This document shows, piece by piece, positions 33,722-42,749 of a stretch of 64,000 bases of DNA; within the stretch, counting starts at the first letter, position 1, and each line of letters starts with the position of its first letter. Under the pieces are notes generated by a model. The model did not search any database and was not told where the DNA came from. It saw only the letters and a program-made list of their open reading frames with translations. Made by a program: the position numbers and the translations under genes. Source of the DNA: Gammaproteobacteria bacterium (GTDB lineage Bacteria; Pseudomonadota; Gammaproteobacteria; HTCC5015); assembly GCA_013817245.1 (NCBI GenBank), contig JACDDA010000007.1, positions 62,001 to 126,000 of the forward strand. Direction: 5' to 3'.

Positions 33722-34411
33722 TTATTTTAACGCAAACTTAATCCGCACTTGCGCACGCACTTCTAGCATGCCCGGATCAAACGCAGGTTCATCAGCGGCC
33801 ATTGCTTGCATTTTCATGCCGCGCTCTAACATCGGTGGGCGCGAGATGCCTTGTTCGCTAATTTCTAAAACAGCACCTAAACGGCGATCACTGGCTTTGG
33901 CTAATTCATTGGCTTTTGATTTAGCCGATGCATACGCTTTAGCTAAAGCTTCCTGTTCGGCTTTTTCAACACTTTCACGACCGGGTTCAACTTGATTGAT
34001 TTCGCTGACGCCTGCTTGCAATAAACCATCGGTGATGGTGTTTAAGATTTTTAAATCGCGGACCACCGCACGCACGCTGCGGGTTGCGCGATAACCGGTA
34101 AGTTTTTGAGTGTTGTTATCCCAACTATATTCAGGCGCTAGACGAAAATCACCCGCGTCAATATCCGCTTTGGCCACATTGTTTTGTTGCAATACTTTTA
34201 AAGCGGCTTGCGTGCGTTGGTCGACTTTGCTTTTAGCGAGCGCTTTATCTTGCTGTACTTCCCACACTGAAAATTGCACCGCCATCCATTCTGGATTGAC
34301 GCGACTAACGCCTTCACCGCTGACGTCTACCCATGCGCTCTCTTCTGCATGTGCAGTTATGCTGAAACCACTAACTAAAATTAAAAATGAAAATAAAATA
34401 GAAATACGCAT
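33722..34411 (-). CDS. SIMPL-domain (DUF541) exported protein
   Basis: A 229-residue protein with a signal peptide (ISILFSFLILVSGFSITAHA) and a SIMPL/DUF541 domain over most of the mature part: WVDVSGEGVSRVNPEW at the start, YRATRSVRAVVRDL centrally and LEVRAQVRIKFAL at the end. Family members form periplasmic or outer-membrane-linked oligomers; role uncertain, with links to oxidative stress in some species. The ATG at 34411 has GGAG upstream; a TTG at 34426 is less likely. It shares strand with cysB, 28 bases after it. Confidence 0.85.
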   Translation of the reverse strand: MRISILFSFLILVSGFSITAHAEESAWVDVSGEGVSRVNPEWMAVQFSVWEVQQDKALAKSKVDQRTQAALKVLQQNNVAKADIDAGDFRLAPEYSWDNNTQKLTGYRATRSVRAVVRDLKILNTITDGLLQAGVSEINQVEPGRESVEKAEQEALAKAYASAKSKANELAKASDRRLGAVLEISEQGISRPPMLERGMKMQAMAADEPAFDPGMLEVRAQVRIKFALK

Positions 34412-34439
34412 AGCGGTGTTCTCCAATGATTGAAATAAA

Positions 34440-35414
34440 TTAATATTCTGGCAGGGTTATATTTTCAAATAACGCGTCAACTTCTTCTTGATTATGGCAC
34501 GCTACCACTGCATCGACTGTATCACGATCTAAATGCGTCGCGAATAGCTGCATAAAAGCATACATATAAGCACGAATAAACATACCGCGTCGAAAGGCTA
34601 TTTTAGTGATACTGCCTGCAAATAAATGACTCACGTCTATTTTCACTAAGTCTTTATCTTCTTCTGGCAAATAGGCCATACGCGCGATTAAACCCACGCC
34701 CAAACCTAAACGCACATAGGTTTTAATCACGTCGGCATCGGTGGCAGTAAATACCACATTGGCGGTTAAGCCGGCGTTCTTAAATGCATCATCGACTTGG
34801 CCACGACCGGTTAAACCAGAGACATACGTCACTAAAGGATGTTGCGCGAGGTCTTGAATGCTGACCGTTTTTAATTGTGTGAGTGGATGTTGCGCCGGCA
34901 CGACTAAACACCGATTCCAACGATAACAAGGCATCATGATTAAATCGCTGTATAAAGCGATAGCCTCGGTGGCAATGGCAAAATCTACTTCGGCGGATAC
35001 GGCCATTTCAGAAATTGAACGTGGCGTGCCTTGGTGAAAATGTAAATCCACATCGGGATAACGGCCGCGAAATTTTTGTACGACCGGGGGCAATAAATAA
35101 CGTGCTTGTGTGTGAGTGGTGGCGATATTCAAAGTACCGCGCGACGCATGCCGAAATTCCGCCGCGAGGTTTTTAATATTCTCAACTTCTTTTAACACAT
35201 GTTCGGCGCGCGCGATGATTAGCAATCCTTCTTGCGTAATATGCGTGAGGTGTTTGCCGCTACGATGAAATAATTCGACGCCTAATTCATCTTCTAACAA
35301 TTTAATTTGTTTGGAAACGCCGGGCTGCGAGGTGTACAGTTTTTCCGCTGCTTCCGAAATGTTTAAATTGTTTTTGACGATGGCTGCCAAAAACCGGAGT
35401 TGTTGTAGTTTCAT
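34440..35414 (-). CDS. cysB: LysR-type regulator CysB
   Basis: A 324-residue transcription activator of sulfur assimilation. The N-terminal helix-turn-helix (MKLQQLRFLAAIVKNNLN, ISEAAEKLYTSQPGVSKQIK) is very close to E. coli CysB. The effector domain has TTHTQARYLLPPV and ATDADVIKTYVRLGLGVGLIA, which form the sulfate/N-acetylserine pocket. The start at 35414 gives the usual N-terminus; a longer frame to 35534 would add 40 unrelated residues. It is divergent from cysH, the normal arrangement for a local activator. Confidence 0.95.
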   Translation of the reverse strand: MKLQQLRFLAAIVKNNLNISEAAEKLYTSQPGVSKQIKLLEDELGVELFHRSGKHLTHITQEGLLIIARAEHVLKEVENIKNLAAEFRHASRGTLNIATTHTQARYLLPPVVQKFRGRYPDVDLHFHQGTPRSISEMAVSAEVDFAIATEAIALYSDLIMMPCYRWNRCLVVPAQHPLTQLKTVSIQDLAQHPLVTYVSGLTGRGQVDDAFKNAGLTANVVFTATDADVIKTYVRLGLGVGLIARMAYLPEEDKDLVKIDVSHLFAGSITKIAFRRGMFIRAYMYAFMQLFATHLDRDTVDAVVACHNQEEVDALFENITLPEY

Positions 35415-35530
35415 AAGGTGCGGTTTCTCTAAACGATAATGGACGAGCTCATGGCTGCTCGGCCTGATCTGGAATACCTTTATATACCGATTTGAGCTAA
35501 AAAAATAAACAAACATTCTTTTATGTACTG

Positions 35531-35557
35531 ACAAAGCCCTTTATAGTGCCACCCCTG
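35531..35557 (+). promoter_or_regulatory. Probable cysH promoter, shared motif with sat
   Basis: ACAAAGCCCTTTATAGTGCC continues into ACCCCTGC; the matching stretch before sat is at 27351-27380. TATAGT (35542-35547) would be the -10 box. Lack of a -35 hexamer fits activation by CysB, whose gene is divergent. A small GGCGTACGCC palindrome follows. Confidence 0.5.
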
Positions 35558-35611
35558 CCGCTCGGGTAGGCGTACGCCGCCCCGATGCCCAACTTCTGCA
35601 ACAGGTGCCCT

Positions 35612-36322
35612 ATGACAACTGCCTTAAGCCCCGATTTACAAGCCAAAGTCGCCGCTGCCAAAGCGATTTTGCAAGAAATCACTAGCAAACATGGCAAAGT
35701 CGTCTTTGCTAACAGCCTCGGCGCTGAAGATATGGTGATTACGGATTTGCTACGCAAAGATTTCACCCAAGTCGATATTTTCAGCTTGGACACCGGCCGC
35801 CTGCCCGCCGAAACGTATGACTTGATGCAGAAAACCGAAGACCGTTATAACTTCAAATTGACCTATTACTATCCCGACACGACGACGATTGAACAATTCA
35901 CTCGCACCAAAGGCATCAACGCTTTTTATAACAGCGTGGATCTGCGTAAAGAATGCTGCAATATCCGCAAAGTTGAGCCATTAAAACGCGCACTAGCGAG
36001 TCAAGGCGCTTGGATCACCGGCTTACGGCGTAGCCAATCGGTCACGCGTTTGGACGTGCCGGCCATTGAGTTCGATAAAGCCTTTGGTTTGGATAAAGCT
36101 AACCCATTGATTGATTGGGAAGAAAGCGATGTGTGGGCCTATATCAAAGCCTTAGATATTCCTTATAACGCCTTGCACGATCGCAACTATCCTTCTATTG
36201 GTTGCGCACCTTGCACCCGCGCTATCAGCAAAGGCGAAGATATTCGCGCTGGTCGTTGGTGGTGGGAAAATCCTGAAACCAAAGAATGCGGTTTGCATGC
36301 AGGCAAACCCAACGCCGCATAA
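35612..36322 (+). CDS. cysH: Assimilatory adenylyl-sulfate (APS) reductase
   Basis: A 236-residue enzyme reducing APS to sulfite with thioredoxin. The paired cysteines in KECCNIRKVEPL and the CAPC pair in IGCAPCTRAI bind a [4Fe-4S] cluster, the mark of APS rather than PAPS reductases. The catalytic Cys is in the C-terminal KECGLHAGK. FANSLGAEDMVI is the nucleotide loop. Start 35612 follows AGGTG; an upstream frame to 35585 is unlikely. The APS type agrees with the lack of APS kinase near sat. Confidence 0.95.
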   Translation: MTTALSPDLQAKVAAAKAILQEITSKHGKVVFANSLGAEDMVITDLLRKDFTQVDIFSLDTGRLPAETYDLMQKTEDRYNFKLTYYYPDTTTIEQFTRTKGINAFYNSVDLRKECCNIRKVEPLKRALASQGAWITGLRRSQSVTRLDVPAIEFDKAFGLDKANPLIDWEESDVWAYIKALDIPYNALHDRNYPSIGCAPCTRAISKGEDIRAGRWWWENPETKECGLHAGKPNAA

Positions 36323-36352
36323 CTTACTTACTTATTTACCACAGGCAGGGTA

Positions 36353-37813
36353 ATGGATCACTTACCCATTTTTCTTAATCTTCAGCAACGTCGCTGCCTC
36401 ATCGTAGGCGGCGGCGCGGTTGCGTTACGCAAAGCCGAACTACTTCGGCAAGCCGGCGCGCAGATCACCTTGCTTGCCACTGAATTGCATCCACAATTAC
36501 TTAGCTGGCATGAAGCGGGAACCATCGAACGCTGGTTACCATATGCAGCTAAAGATTTTGCTGACTTATTAAACGAACGCATTAACACGTTTGTATTAGT
36601 GATTGCGGCTACCGATGATGCGGTCATTAATCAAACCGTACACGACGTTGCGCAAGCGGCCAATATTCCCGTTAATGTGGTTGATCAACCCGCATTATGC
36701 AGTTTTATTTTTCCGTCGATCATTGATCGCTCACCGGTGATTATTGCTGCGAGCACCGGTGGCCGTGCGCCGGTATTAGCGCGATTGTTACGCGAAAAAC
36801 TCGAAGGTTTAATTCCGCAACACTACGGCAAACTCGCCACACTCGCCGGCGCTTTACGCGCACAGATTAAACAAGCGTTGCCCGACATAACGGTGCGCCG
36901 CCGTTTTTGGGAGCAACTGTTGCGCAGTCCTTACGCCGATCAATTAATGCAAACTAATAGTGTTGATGCAAAACACATCGCCGAAAATTTACTGACGCAC
37001 TACACCGGTGAAAATCATCAACATACCGCCAATAAAATGGGCGGTGAAGTATATTTAGTAGGTGCAGGCCCAGGCGATCCAGAGTTATTAACATTTCGCG
37101 CATTGCGTTTAATGCAGCAAGCGGATGTGGTGTTATATGACAAACTCGTTTCCGATGAAGTATTAAATCTCGTACGCCGCGATGCGGAAAAAATATTTGT
37201 CGGTAAAACTCAAGGTTGTCACAGCAAACCGCAAAGCGAAATTAATCGTTTACTAGTGGAATACGCGCAACAAGGCAAACGTGTCTGCCGTTTAAAAGGT
37301 GGCGATCCCTTTATTTTCGGTCGTGGCGGCGAAGAATTGCAAAGTCTAGTAGCAGCGAAAGTACGTTTTCAAGTCGTGCCTGGCATCACTGCCGCGACGG
37401 CCTGCGCAGCGTATGCGGGCATTCCACTCACGCATCGCGATCATGCGCAGAGTTTGATTTTTGTCACCGGACATTTACGTGAAGACGGTGAATTTATATT
37501 GAACGGTTCACTGGATTGGCAAACCTTGAGTAAACCACAACAAACCGTGGTGTTTTATATGGGCTTAAAAAATCTTGCACAAATCACTGAACAATTGCGC
37601 GCGCACGGGATGCCCGATGTAATGCCGATTGCCATCGTTGAAAACGGCACGCGGGTTAATCAACGCGTGATCAGTGGCACGTTAGCGAATATTGTGCAAC
37701 AAACAGAAAACAATGACGCAAGCCAACCGAGCTTAATTATTATTGGTGAAGTGGCGGCTTTACACGAATCATTACAATGGTTTGTTCCAGAGCTTATTGA
37801 AAACTCTGTCTAA
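36353..37813 (+). CDS. cysG: Siroheme synthase (trifunctional CysG)
   Basis: A 486-residue enzyme making siroheme from uroporphyrinogen III. The N-terminal part (about 1-210) is the precorrin-2 dehydrogenase/ferrochelatase, with IVGGGAVALRKAELL as the NAD loop. The C-terminal part (about 228-480) is the SAM-dependent methyltransferase, with VYLVGAGPGDPELLT, RLKGGDPFIFGRGGEE and PGITAATACAAYAGIPLTHR. It supplies the siroheme used by CysI. It follows cysH by 30 bases, likely in one operon. Confidence 0.96.
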   Translation: MDHLPIFLNLQQRRCLIVGGGAVALRKAELLRQAGAQITLLATELHPQLLSWHEAGTIERWLPYAAKDFADLLNERINTFVLVIAATDDAVINQTVHDVAQAANIPVNVVDQPALCSFIFPSIIDRSPVIIAASTGGRAPVLARLLREKLEGLIPQHYGKLATLAGALRAQIKQALPDITVRRRFWEQLLRSPYADQLMQTNSVDAKHIAENLLTHYTGENHQHTANKMGGEVYLVGAGPGDPELLTFRALRLMQQADVVLYDKLVSDEVLNLVRRDAEKIFVGKTQGCHSKPQSEINRLLVEYAQQGKRVCRLKGGDPFIFGRGGEELQSLVAAKVRFQVVPGITAATACAAYAGIPLTHRDHAQSLIFVTGHLREDGEFILNGSLDWQTLSKPQQTVVFYMGLKNLAQITEQLRAHGMPDVMPIAIVENGTRVNQRVISGTLANIVQQTENNDASQPSLIIIGEVAALHESLQWFVPELIENSV

Positions 37814-37839
37814 TCAAGGTTAATAAAATTGTGTAAAAA

Positions 37840-38403
37840 TTAACTCTGATAACGCAAGCGCGATGAACGCCAATACACTTCTGGTACGTCGGCGCGCAAA
37901 GCTAAGATTCGGCAGGTCACAAATAAAAAATCGGATAATCGATTTAAATATTTTTGTAGTAAAGGATCCGTTTCAGGTTCTTCAAATGTTAACGTAACTA
38001 AACGACGTTCTGCGCGTCGACAAATGCTACGCGCTAAATGACAACTCGCCACCGCTAAATTACCCGCCGGCAAAATGAATTCGCGCAAATGCGGCAAGTG
38101 ATCGTTTAAATCGTCTAGTTGTTTTTCAATTGCAGTAATCCGCGCTTCGTTTAAACCGCTGTATTCAGGTGAGCTTAGCTGGCCGCCCATTTCGAATAAG
38201 TCATGCTGAATTTCTGATAATAAAAAGCGCATATCTTCAGGAATGTCATGCGCGACGACAATGCCAATAGCGGAATTAAGTTCGTCTACCGCGCCAATGG
38301 CTTCAATTACAAACGTGTCTTTTTCGACACGGCTGCCATCCGATAAAGCAGTAGTGCCGTCATCACCGGTGCGTGTATAAATTTTAGTAAGTCGATATCC
38401 CAT
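37840..38403 (-). CDS. pduO: Cob(I)alamin adenosyltransferase, PduO type
   Basis: A 187-residue enzyme attaching the adenosyl group of ATP to cob(I)alamin. The N-terminal ATP loop YTRTGDDGTTALSDGSRV and the helix FILPAGNLAVASCHLARSICRRAERR are diagnostic. It is the last gene on the minus strand of the cobalamin cluster, convergent with cysG. It has no riboswitch of its own; a terminator-like hairpin separates it from btuB, so some readthrough or a local promoter is needed. Confidence 0.93.
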   Translation of the reverse strand: MGYRLTKIYTRTGDDGTTALSDGSRVEKDTFVIEAIGAVDELNSAIGIVVAHDIPEDMRFLLSEIQHDLFEMGGQLSSPEYSGLNEARITAIEKQLDDLNDHLPHLREFILPAGNLAVASCHLARSICRRAERRLVTLTFEEPETDPLLQKYLNRLSDFLFVTCRILALRADVPEVYWRSSRLRYQS

Positions 38404-38512
38404 GGCGTGCTCCTATTATTGGCTGGCACATATCACTGTGCAGGGGCGAAGCATGGTAAAGGGAAATGGCCGCCGCGACAATCCGTGCAGCGACCATTTA
38501 TAGAGAAGTAGT

Positions 38513-38548
38513 CTAAAAATCCCTTATTTCGTCAATGACCCATAAGGG
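38513..38548 (-). terminator. Terminator after btuB
   Basis: CCCTTAT (38521-38527) pairs with ATAAGGG (38542-38548). On the minus strand the stem is followed by ATTTTTAG, giving a U-run. It lies directly after the btuB stop. Confidence 0.7.
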
Positions 38549-38559
38549 CTAACAAATAA

Positions 38560-40539
38560 TTATTCAAAACGATAGGCAAGACTTAACCAAGTGTTGCTGC
38601 CCGTGGCGGGATAATAAGCTCCAAACGAGTTAGCATAATCGTAGTATTGTGCATTAAACAAATTATCAATGCGCAAACCCAGATTCCACTGATTGACGCT
38701 GTAGTTCAAGGTGAAATTACTCACGTTGTAACCTGATAGTGGATCTGCTGCATTATCGTTATCACCGGGCAAATATTGTTTGCCGATACGTTTAGTTTCA
38801 AACGACAGGCTAACATCCGCGAGCTGATAATTAACCGCGCCACGGATCACATTTTCGGGCACACCTGAAACATCGTTACCGGCAAATACACCTGAACGGA
38901 ATTCTGCTTTAGTTAATGTATAAGCGCCGACAAAACTCAATGCGGATGTTGCATTAACGCCAAGCTCTAAAGTGCCGCCCACACGCCGCGTTTCATCAAA
39001 GTTCACATTGGCGCCCGGAAAAAATCCACCACTGTCTGCGCTTGGGTCAAACGCAATTTCGTTTTGCAAATCTAATAAGTACGCGGATGATTTAACGTAC
39101 AGAACATCACTTTGCCATTGTGCACCTAATTCCCAGGTATCACCGGTTTGCACTTCTAAGCCATTGCTACCCAACGCCGTAAAAGCTTGTTCATCTACTT
39201 TTGCAAAACGATAGTTTTGATCAAAACGTACAAACAATTTTAAACTTTCAATGGGTCGCAACGTAGCGCCTAACGAGTAAACGGTAACACTGTCATCGTG
39301 TTTTAAACCATCGGGATAGTCAGTAGCATCGGTTAACTCATCATCGACCTTGGCAGTCCGTAAGCCCACCGTTACACCCAACATCGGCAATACAGGAATC
39401 ACCGTATTGGAATAAAGCGATTCAGTTTGTTGTTGATTGCTGCGATCAAAGTCACCAAAACTACTAGGAATAAAACTTTTATAATCCGAATCAATCCTTT
39501 CAAAACCTAAAGCACTCACCAACTCACCTGCGCTTAATTGATAACGCGCTTCAATTTGCGGATTTACTGTGTTTTGCTCGCGCAGACTATTACCTGGATC
39601 AGTAGTGCAGGAACTAAACAAAGCGCAGCCACTAAAGTTTTGCAAAAAGACTTGTTCATCTCGCGCACGTGTGACATCTAATTGCGCACGAAAATGTTCT
39701 GCAAAACCTAACCATACTTGCGCATGACCCGTATCGGTATTGCTATTAATATAATCATTTTCAAAATCTTCATAGGAAATACGCGGCGAACTTTTTGCAT
39801 CGTCTTCCGATAAAGCGCCCGCTGTTTGTTGTTTTTGTTCTGCACCTTGGTATTCCAACAAGCCACCGAATGATTCAAAGGTAAATTCATTGCGTACGCT
39901 AACAAATGTTTCATCAACTTTACTGTGCTCACGATAACCATCGGTGTGACGATCGCTTGCATTGACACGTAAACCATAAAAACCCCATTGCTGACTCGCG
40001 CCTACATCCGCTTGATAAGTGTTATAAGCACCGACACCCACTTTCGCATAAGCACGTAATGCATCAGCTTTGCGAGTAATAATGTTTATCACACCACCGA
40101 CGGCTTGATCGCCATAAACTGTACCGGCGCTGCCTTCAATAATTTCAATGCGTTCAACATCATCTAAAGCGATGGTATTTAAATCGGGTGCAGCGATGTC
40201 GGTATTGTTTAAACGTCGCCCATCAATTAAAACTAATACGTTAGAACCTGCTGATTCACCAAAACCACGCATATCAATAACCGCACCGGTGCCAGGATTA
40301 GTAACGCTAATGCCTGCACGACCTAATAATATTTGATCTAGCGTGACGGCATTGCTCGCTAAAATTGCCGCGCGATCAATGACGGTGAAACTTGCGGGTA
40401 AATAAGTGGTTGCAGATTCCGTGCGTAAAGCGCTAACAATAGTTTCCGGTAATGCACTGCTTTGCGCCCCGCAAACAGTGTTAGACGTTAACAACAATAC
40501 GGGCAATAAACATAACCCGTTTAATAAACGTTTTTTCAT
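38560..40539 (-). CDS. btuB: TonB-dependent outer-membrane receptor, BtuB-like
   Basis: A 659-residue outer-membrane receptor, most likely for cobalamin. A signal peptide (RLLNGLCLLPVLLLTSNTVCGA) precedes the TonB box (ETIVSALRTES). The plug domain (about 45-160) includes VLVLIDGRRLNN and GSAGTVYGDQAVGGVINIITRK; the rest is a 22-strand barrel ending in an aromatic residue followed by Glu (LAYRFE). Start 40539 follows AAGGGGA; the longer frame runs into the leader. The cobalamin riboswitch upstream and btuCDF nearby support the substrate. Confidence 0.93.
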   Translation of the reverse strand: MKKRLLNGLCLLPVLLLTSNTVCGAQSSALPETIVSALRTESATTYLPASFTVIDRAAILASNAVTLDQILLGRAGISVTNPGTGAVIDMRGFGESAGSNVLVLIDGRRLNNTDIAAPDLNTIALDDVERIEIIEGSAGTVYGDQAVGGVINIITRKADALRAYAKVGVGAYNTYQADVGASQQWGFYGLRVNASDRHTDGYREHSKVDETFVSVRNEFTFESFGGLLEYQGAEQKQQTAGALSEDDAKSSPRISYEDFENDYINSNTDTGHAQVWLGFAEHFRAQLDVTRARDEQVFLQNFSGCALFSSCTTDPGNSLREQNTVNPQIEARYQLSAGELVSALGFERIDSDYKSFIPSSFGDFDRSNQQQTESLYSNTVIPVLPMLGVTVGLRTAKVDDELTDATDYPDGLKHDDSVTVYSLGATLRPIESLKLFVRFDQNYRFAKVDEQAFTALGSNGLEVQTGDTWELGAQWQSDVLYVKSSAYLLDLQNEIAFDPSADSGGFFPGANVNFDETRRVGGTLELGVNATSALSFVGAYTLTKAEFRSGVFAGNDVSGVPENVIRGAVNYQLADVSLSFETKRIGKQYLPGDNDNAADPLSGYNVSNFTLNYSVNQWNLGLRIDNLFNAQYYDYANSFGAYYPATGSNTWLSLAYRFE

Positions 40540-40545
40540 GGGAAG

Positions 40546-40580
40546 ATCCCCTTGTGAACAATAATAAATATTGCGGGGAT
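40546..40580 (-). promoter_or_regulatory. Hairpin masking the btuB ribosome-binding site
   Basis: On the minus strand ATCCCC (complement of 40575-40580) can pair with GGGGAT (complement of 40546-40551), the latter being the btuB Shine-Dalgarno. This fits a riboswitch that controls translation initiation. Inferred by eye, not folded by program. Confidence 0.5.
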
Positions 40581-40641
40581 GAGTGGCGGGATAAAAAATA
40601 AAATATTCCCGCACGTGGCCCACCGCAACGTGTTTAATATT

Positions 40642-40865
40642 CACAGGCCGGTATCCGGGCTGACGGTTGAATGTTTAAACGCATGATTTAAATATGCTTT
40701 AAATATTCGGCTTCATACCTTCCCATATTATCTATTGAATGTTGAAACATTCATGTAACTAACACAGTGGTTATTTATGAAGCTATAACCGATCACCGTT
40801 GCGGGGGCAGCGTTGGTATTTCACCAAACTTCCCGTTTAACGCGTGCAATGACGAGCACCTGTAA
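40642..40865 (-). ncRNA. Cobalamin riboswitch upstream of btuB
   Basis: Read on the minus strand, the conserved pieces come in order: GGTGCTCGTC at the 5' end (40851-40860), GGTGAAATACC, the core CTGCCCCCGCAACGG (about 40796-40810), GGGAAGG, and the B12 box AGCCCGGATACCGGCCTGTG (about 40643-40662). This is the classic AdoCbl riboswitch layout. Binding of cobalamin would shut down btuB. The switch lies between btuD and btuB, so only btuB (and perhaps the adenosyltransferase) is under it directly. Confidence 0.95.
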
Positions 40866-40900
40866 ACGTGTGCGCACAGTACTTAGACTGAAGTAAAAAA

Positions 40901-41698
40901 TCAAGCAGGATGAAAGACGGGACCGAACGCGGTTTCGATACGTTGAATAGGATGTTGATAAATTTCACTGAGCAATTCAGATGTTAATAATTCGCTGACA
41001 ACACCGCTGCGCCATTTACCTTCCGGCAATAAAGCCAACACATGCGTGCAATAACGCCAAACTAAATCAGGCTCATGGACACTCATGATTAAGGTCGCAC
41101 CACGCGCACTGAGATCACGGTTAATCACGTCTAACATCTGTATGCGAAAATGCCAATCCAGATGATTAGTGGGCTCATCTAACAATAACAACGCGCTTTG
41201 TTGCGCTAAAACAGCTGCTAATGCTACTCGCTGACGCTCACCGCCCGATAAACTGGCTAATTCACGTTGCGCAAAATGTTGCATTTGCACGGCAGTTAAA
41301 GCCTGCATAATAATCGCGTGATGTTCATAGTCAGTATGAGTATTCTTAATAAAAAAAGAATATTGTTGATAAGGAAAACGTCCTAGTGCTACCCGCTCAT
41401 ATACGGTGCTGGCAAACACTGACGCTTGTTCTTGAGATAAAAAAGCTATTTGTTGCGCACGTTCTAAAGAAGACCAGACAGTTATTAATTTGTTATTTAA
41501 TAAAACGCTGCCCGTAGTAGGCGCACACCACGCCGTGATCGCGTCCAACAAACTGGTTTTGCCGGCGCCGTTAGCGCCTAAAATTGCCCAGCGTTCGCCT
41601 GCTTGAATATTCAGCTGTAAATCACGCACTAAATTTTTAGCGCCACGTTGAATCGTTAGGTTTTTGAGTTGCAATAAACTCCCTTGGAATAAACTCAT
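40901..41698 (-). CDS. btuD: Cobalamin ABC transporter ATPase BtuD
   Basis: A 265-residue ABC ATPase. Walker A is GANGAGKTS, the signature LSGGERQRVAL, Walker B ALLLLDEPTNHLD, and a switch His follows in SVHEPD. The ATG overlaps the btuC stop by four bases (ATGA), so the two are translationally coupled and form one transporter. A longer frame to 41803 lies inside btuC and is rejected. FecC-type iron-siderophore systems look similar; the B12 context favours BtuD. Confidence 0.92.
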   Translation of the reverse strand: MSLFQGSLLQLKNLTIQRGAKNLVRDLQLNIQAGERWAILGANGAGKTSLLDAITAWCAPTTGSVLLNNKLITVWSSLERAQQIAFLSQEQASVFASTVYERVALGRFPYQQYSFFIKNTHTDYEHHAIIMQALTAVQMQHFAQRELASLSGGERQRVALAAVLAQQSALLLLDEPTNHLDWHFRIQMLDVINRDLSARGATLIMSVHEPDLVWRYCTHVLALLPEGKWRSGVVSELLTSELLSEIYQHPIQRIETAFGPVFHPA

Positions 41699-42720
41699 AG
41701 AGCATCCAACGCCGCAGCGCGACGACGCAATAAATAAATAAATAAAGGCACGCCGATTAACGCAGTACAAACACCTACTGGCAATTGTTGTGGCGCTAAC
41801 CAAACACGCGCGAGAGTATCAGCAAAAACTAATAAAGCTGCGCCTAATAAAATCGAGGCGCTCAATAGATAACGATGCCGACGCACGCCGCTTAAACGCA
41901 ACACATGCGGCACAATCAAACCAATAAAACCAATCGGCCCTGCGCATGCCACCGCCGCTGCACAAGCTAATGAAGCCATTATTAACACCATCAACTGCAC
42001 GCGCTGCACATTAATGCCTGCATGATAAGCTAAGGTATTGCCATGGATTAATATGTCTAAGATAGGTGCAATACTGTGCGCCCAAATAAATACCACTATC
42101 AATATCGCTAAAGCAATTGGCCAGTGTTGCGCCACACTTAAATCACCTAACAACCAAAATAAAGCGACTTGTAATTGTTGTTGCGCGCCTAAGCTTAATA
42201 AAAAACTTAATACAGCACCCCAACCCGTGGCTAATACGACGCCCATTAATAATATACGTTCGGGTGATGCACTATGCCGCGCACTTAAGCCTATTAAACA
42301 TATCAAACTGAGTAATGCGCCCAACCACGCGGCTAAGGGTAATGGTAAAAACGTCCAGCCAAAAGTGATTACTAATAATACGGATGCACTTGCACCACCC
42401 GACACACCCAAAACAAAAGGTTCGGCTAAAGGATTGCGTAAAACAATTTGCAATAAAACACCCGCTAACGCTAATAAAGCGCCTACCACTGCACCGGCTA
42501 TTACTCTCGCCATGCGCAGTTCACCAATCACATCTATTTTAATAAAAGCGGGACTGCTTGCATCAGCAAAAGACAGGGGCCAATACCAGCCTGCGCTGCC
42601 CAAGCTAATACCTAAACTCACCGCTAACAATAAAGCCAACGCGCACAGCGCGAGCATGAAATATTCTCGGCGCGTATTAGCATGGTGAAATGATGAGCGA
42701 GTGGGCATAATGCGTCGCAT
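41695..42720 (-). CDS. btuC: Cobalamin ABC transporter permease BtuC
   Basis: A FecCD-family inner-membrane permease with about ten helices. LRNPLAEPFVLGVSGGASASV and GPIGFIGLIVPHVLRLSG are family signatures; the second is the coupling-helix region contacting BtuD. As annotated it has 341 residues; starts at 42708 or 42657 (Met before LALCALALLL, with GAGAA upstream) would give 337 or 320, closer to the usual 326. The start is therefore uncertain. It is divergent from btuF with almost no spacer. Confidence 0.9.
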   Translation of the reverse strand: MRRIMPTRSSFHHANTRREYFMLALCALALLLAVSLGISLGSAGWYWPLSFADASSPAFIKIDVIGELRMARVIAGAVVGALLALAGVLLQIVLRNPLAEPFVLGVSGGASASVLLVITFGWTFLPLPLAAWLGALLSLICLIGLSARHSASPERILLMGVVLATGWGAVLSFLLSLGAQQQLQVALFWLLGDLSVAQHWPIALAILIVVFIWAHSIAPILDILIHGNTLAYHAGINVQRVQLMVLIMASLACAAAVACAGPIGFIGLIVPHVLRLSGVRRHRYLLSASILLGAALLVFADTLARVWLAPQQLPVGVCTALIGVPLFIYLLRRRAAALDAL

Positions 42721-42749
42721 TATTCATGTTTTGCGCCGAAGGGGCAAAT

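Noticed and set aside
35415-35534. 40-residue N-terminal extension of CysB
   Set aside because: CysB begins MKLQQLR in relatives; the extra part is promoter region shared with cysH.
40540-40644. N-terminal extension of btuB
   Set aside because: It reads into the riboswitch expression platform; the signal peptide and AAGGGGA site fit the start at 40539.
42038-42688. Plus-strand 216-codon frame opposite btuC
   Set aside because: Lys/Asn/Pro-rich shadow; btuC carries clear FecCD motifs.
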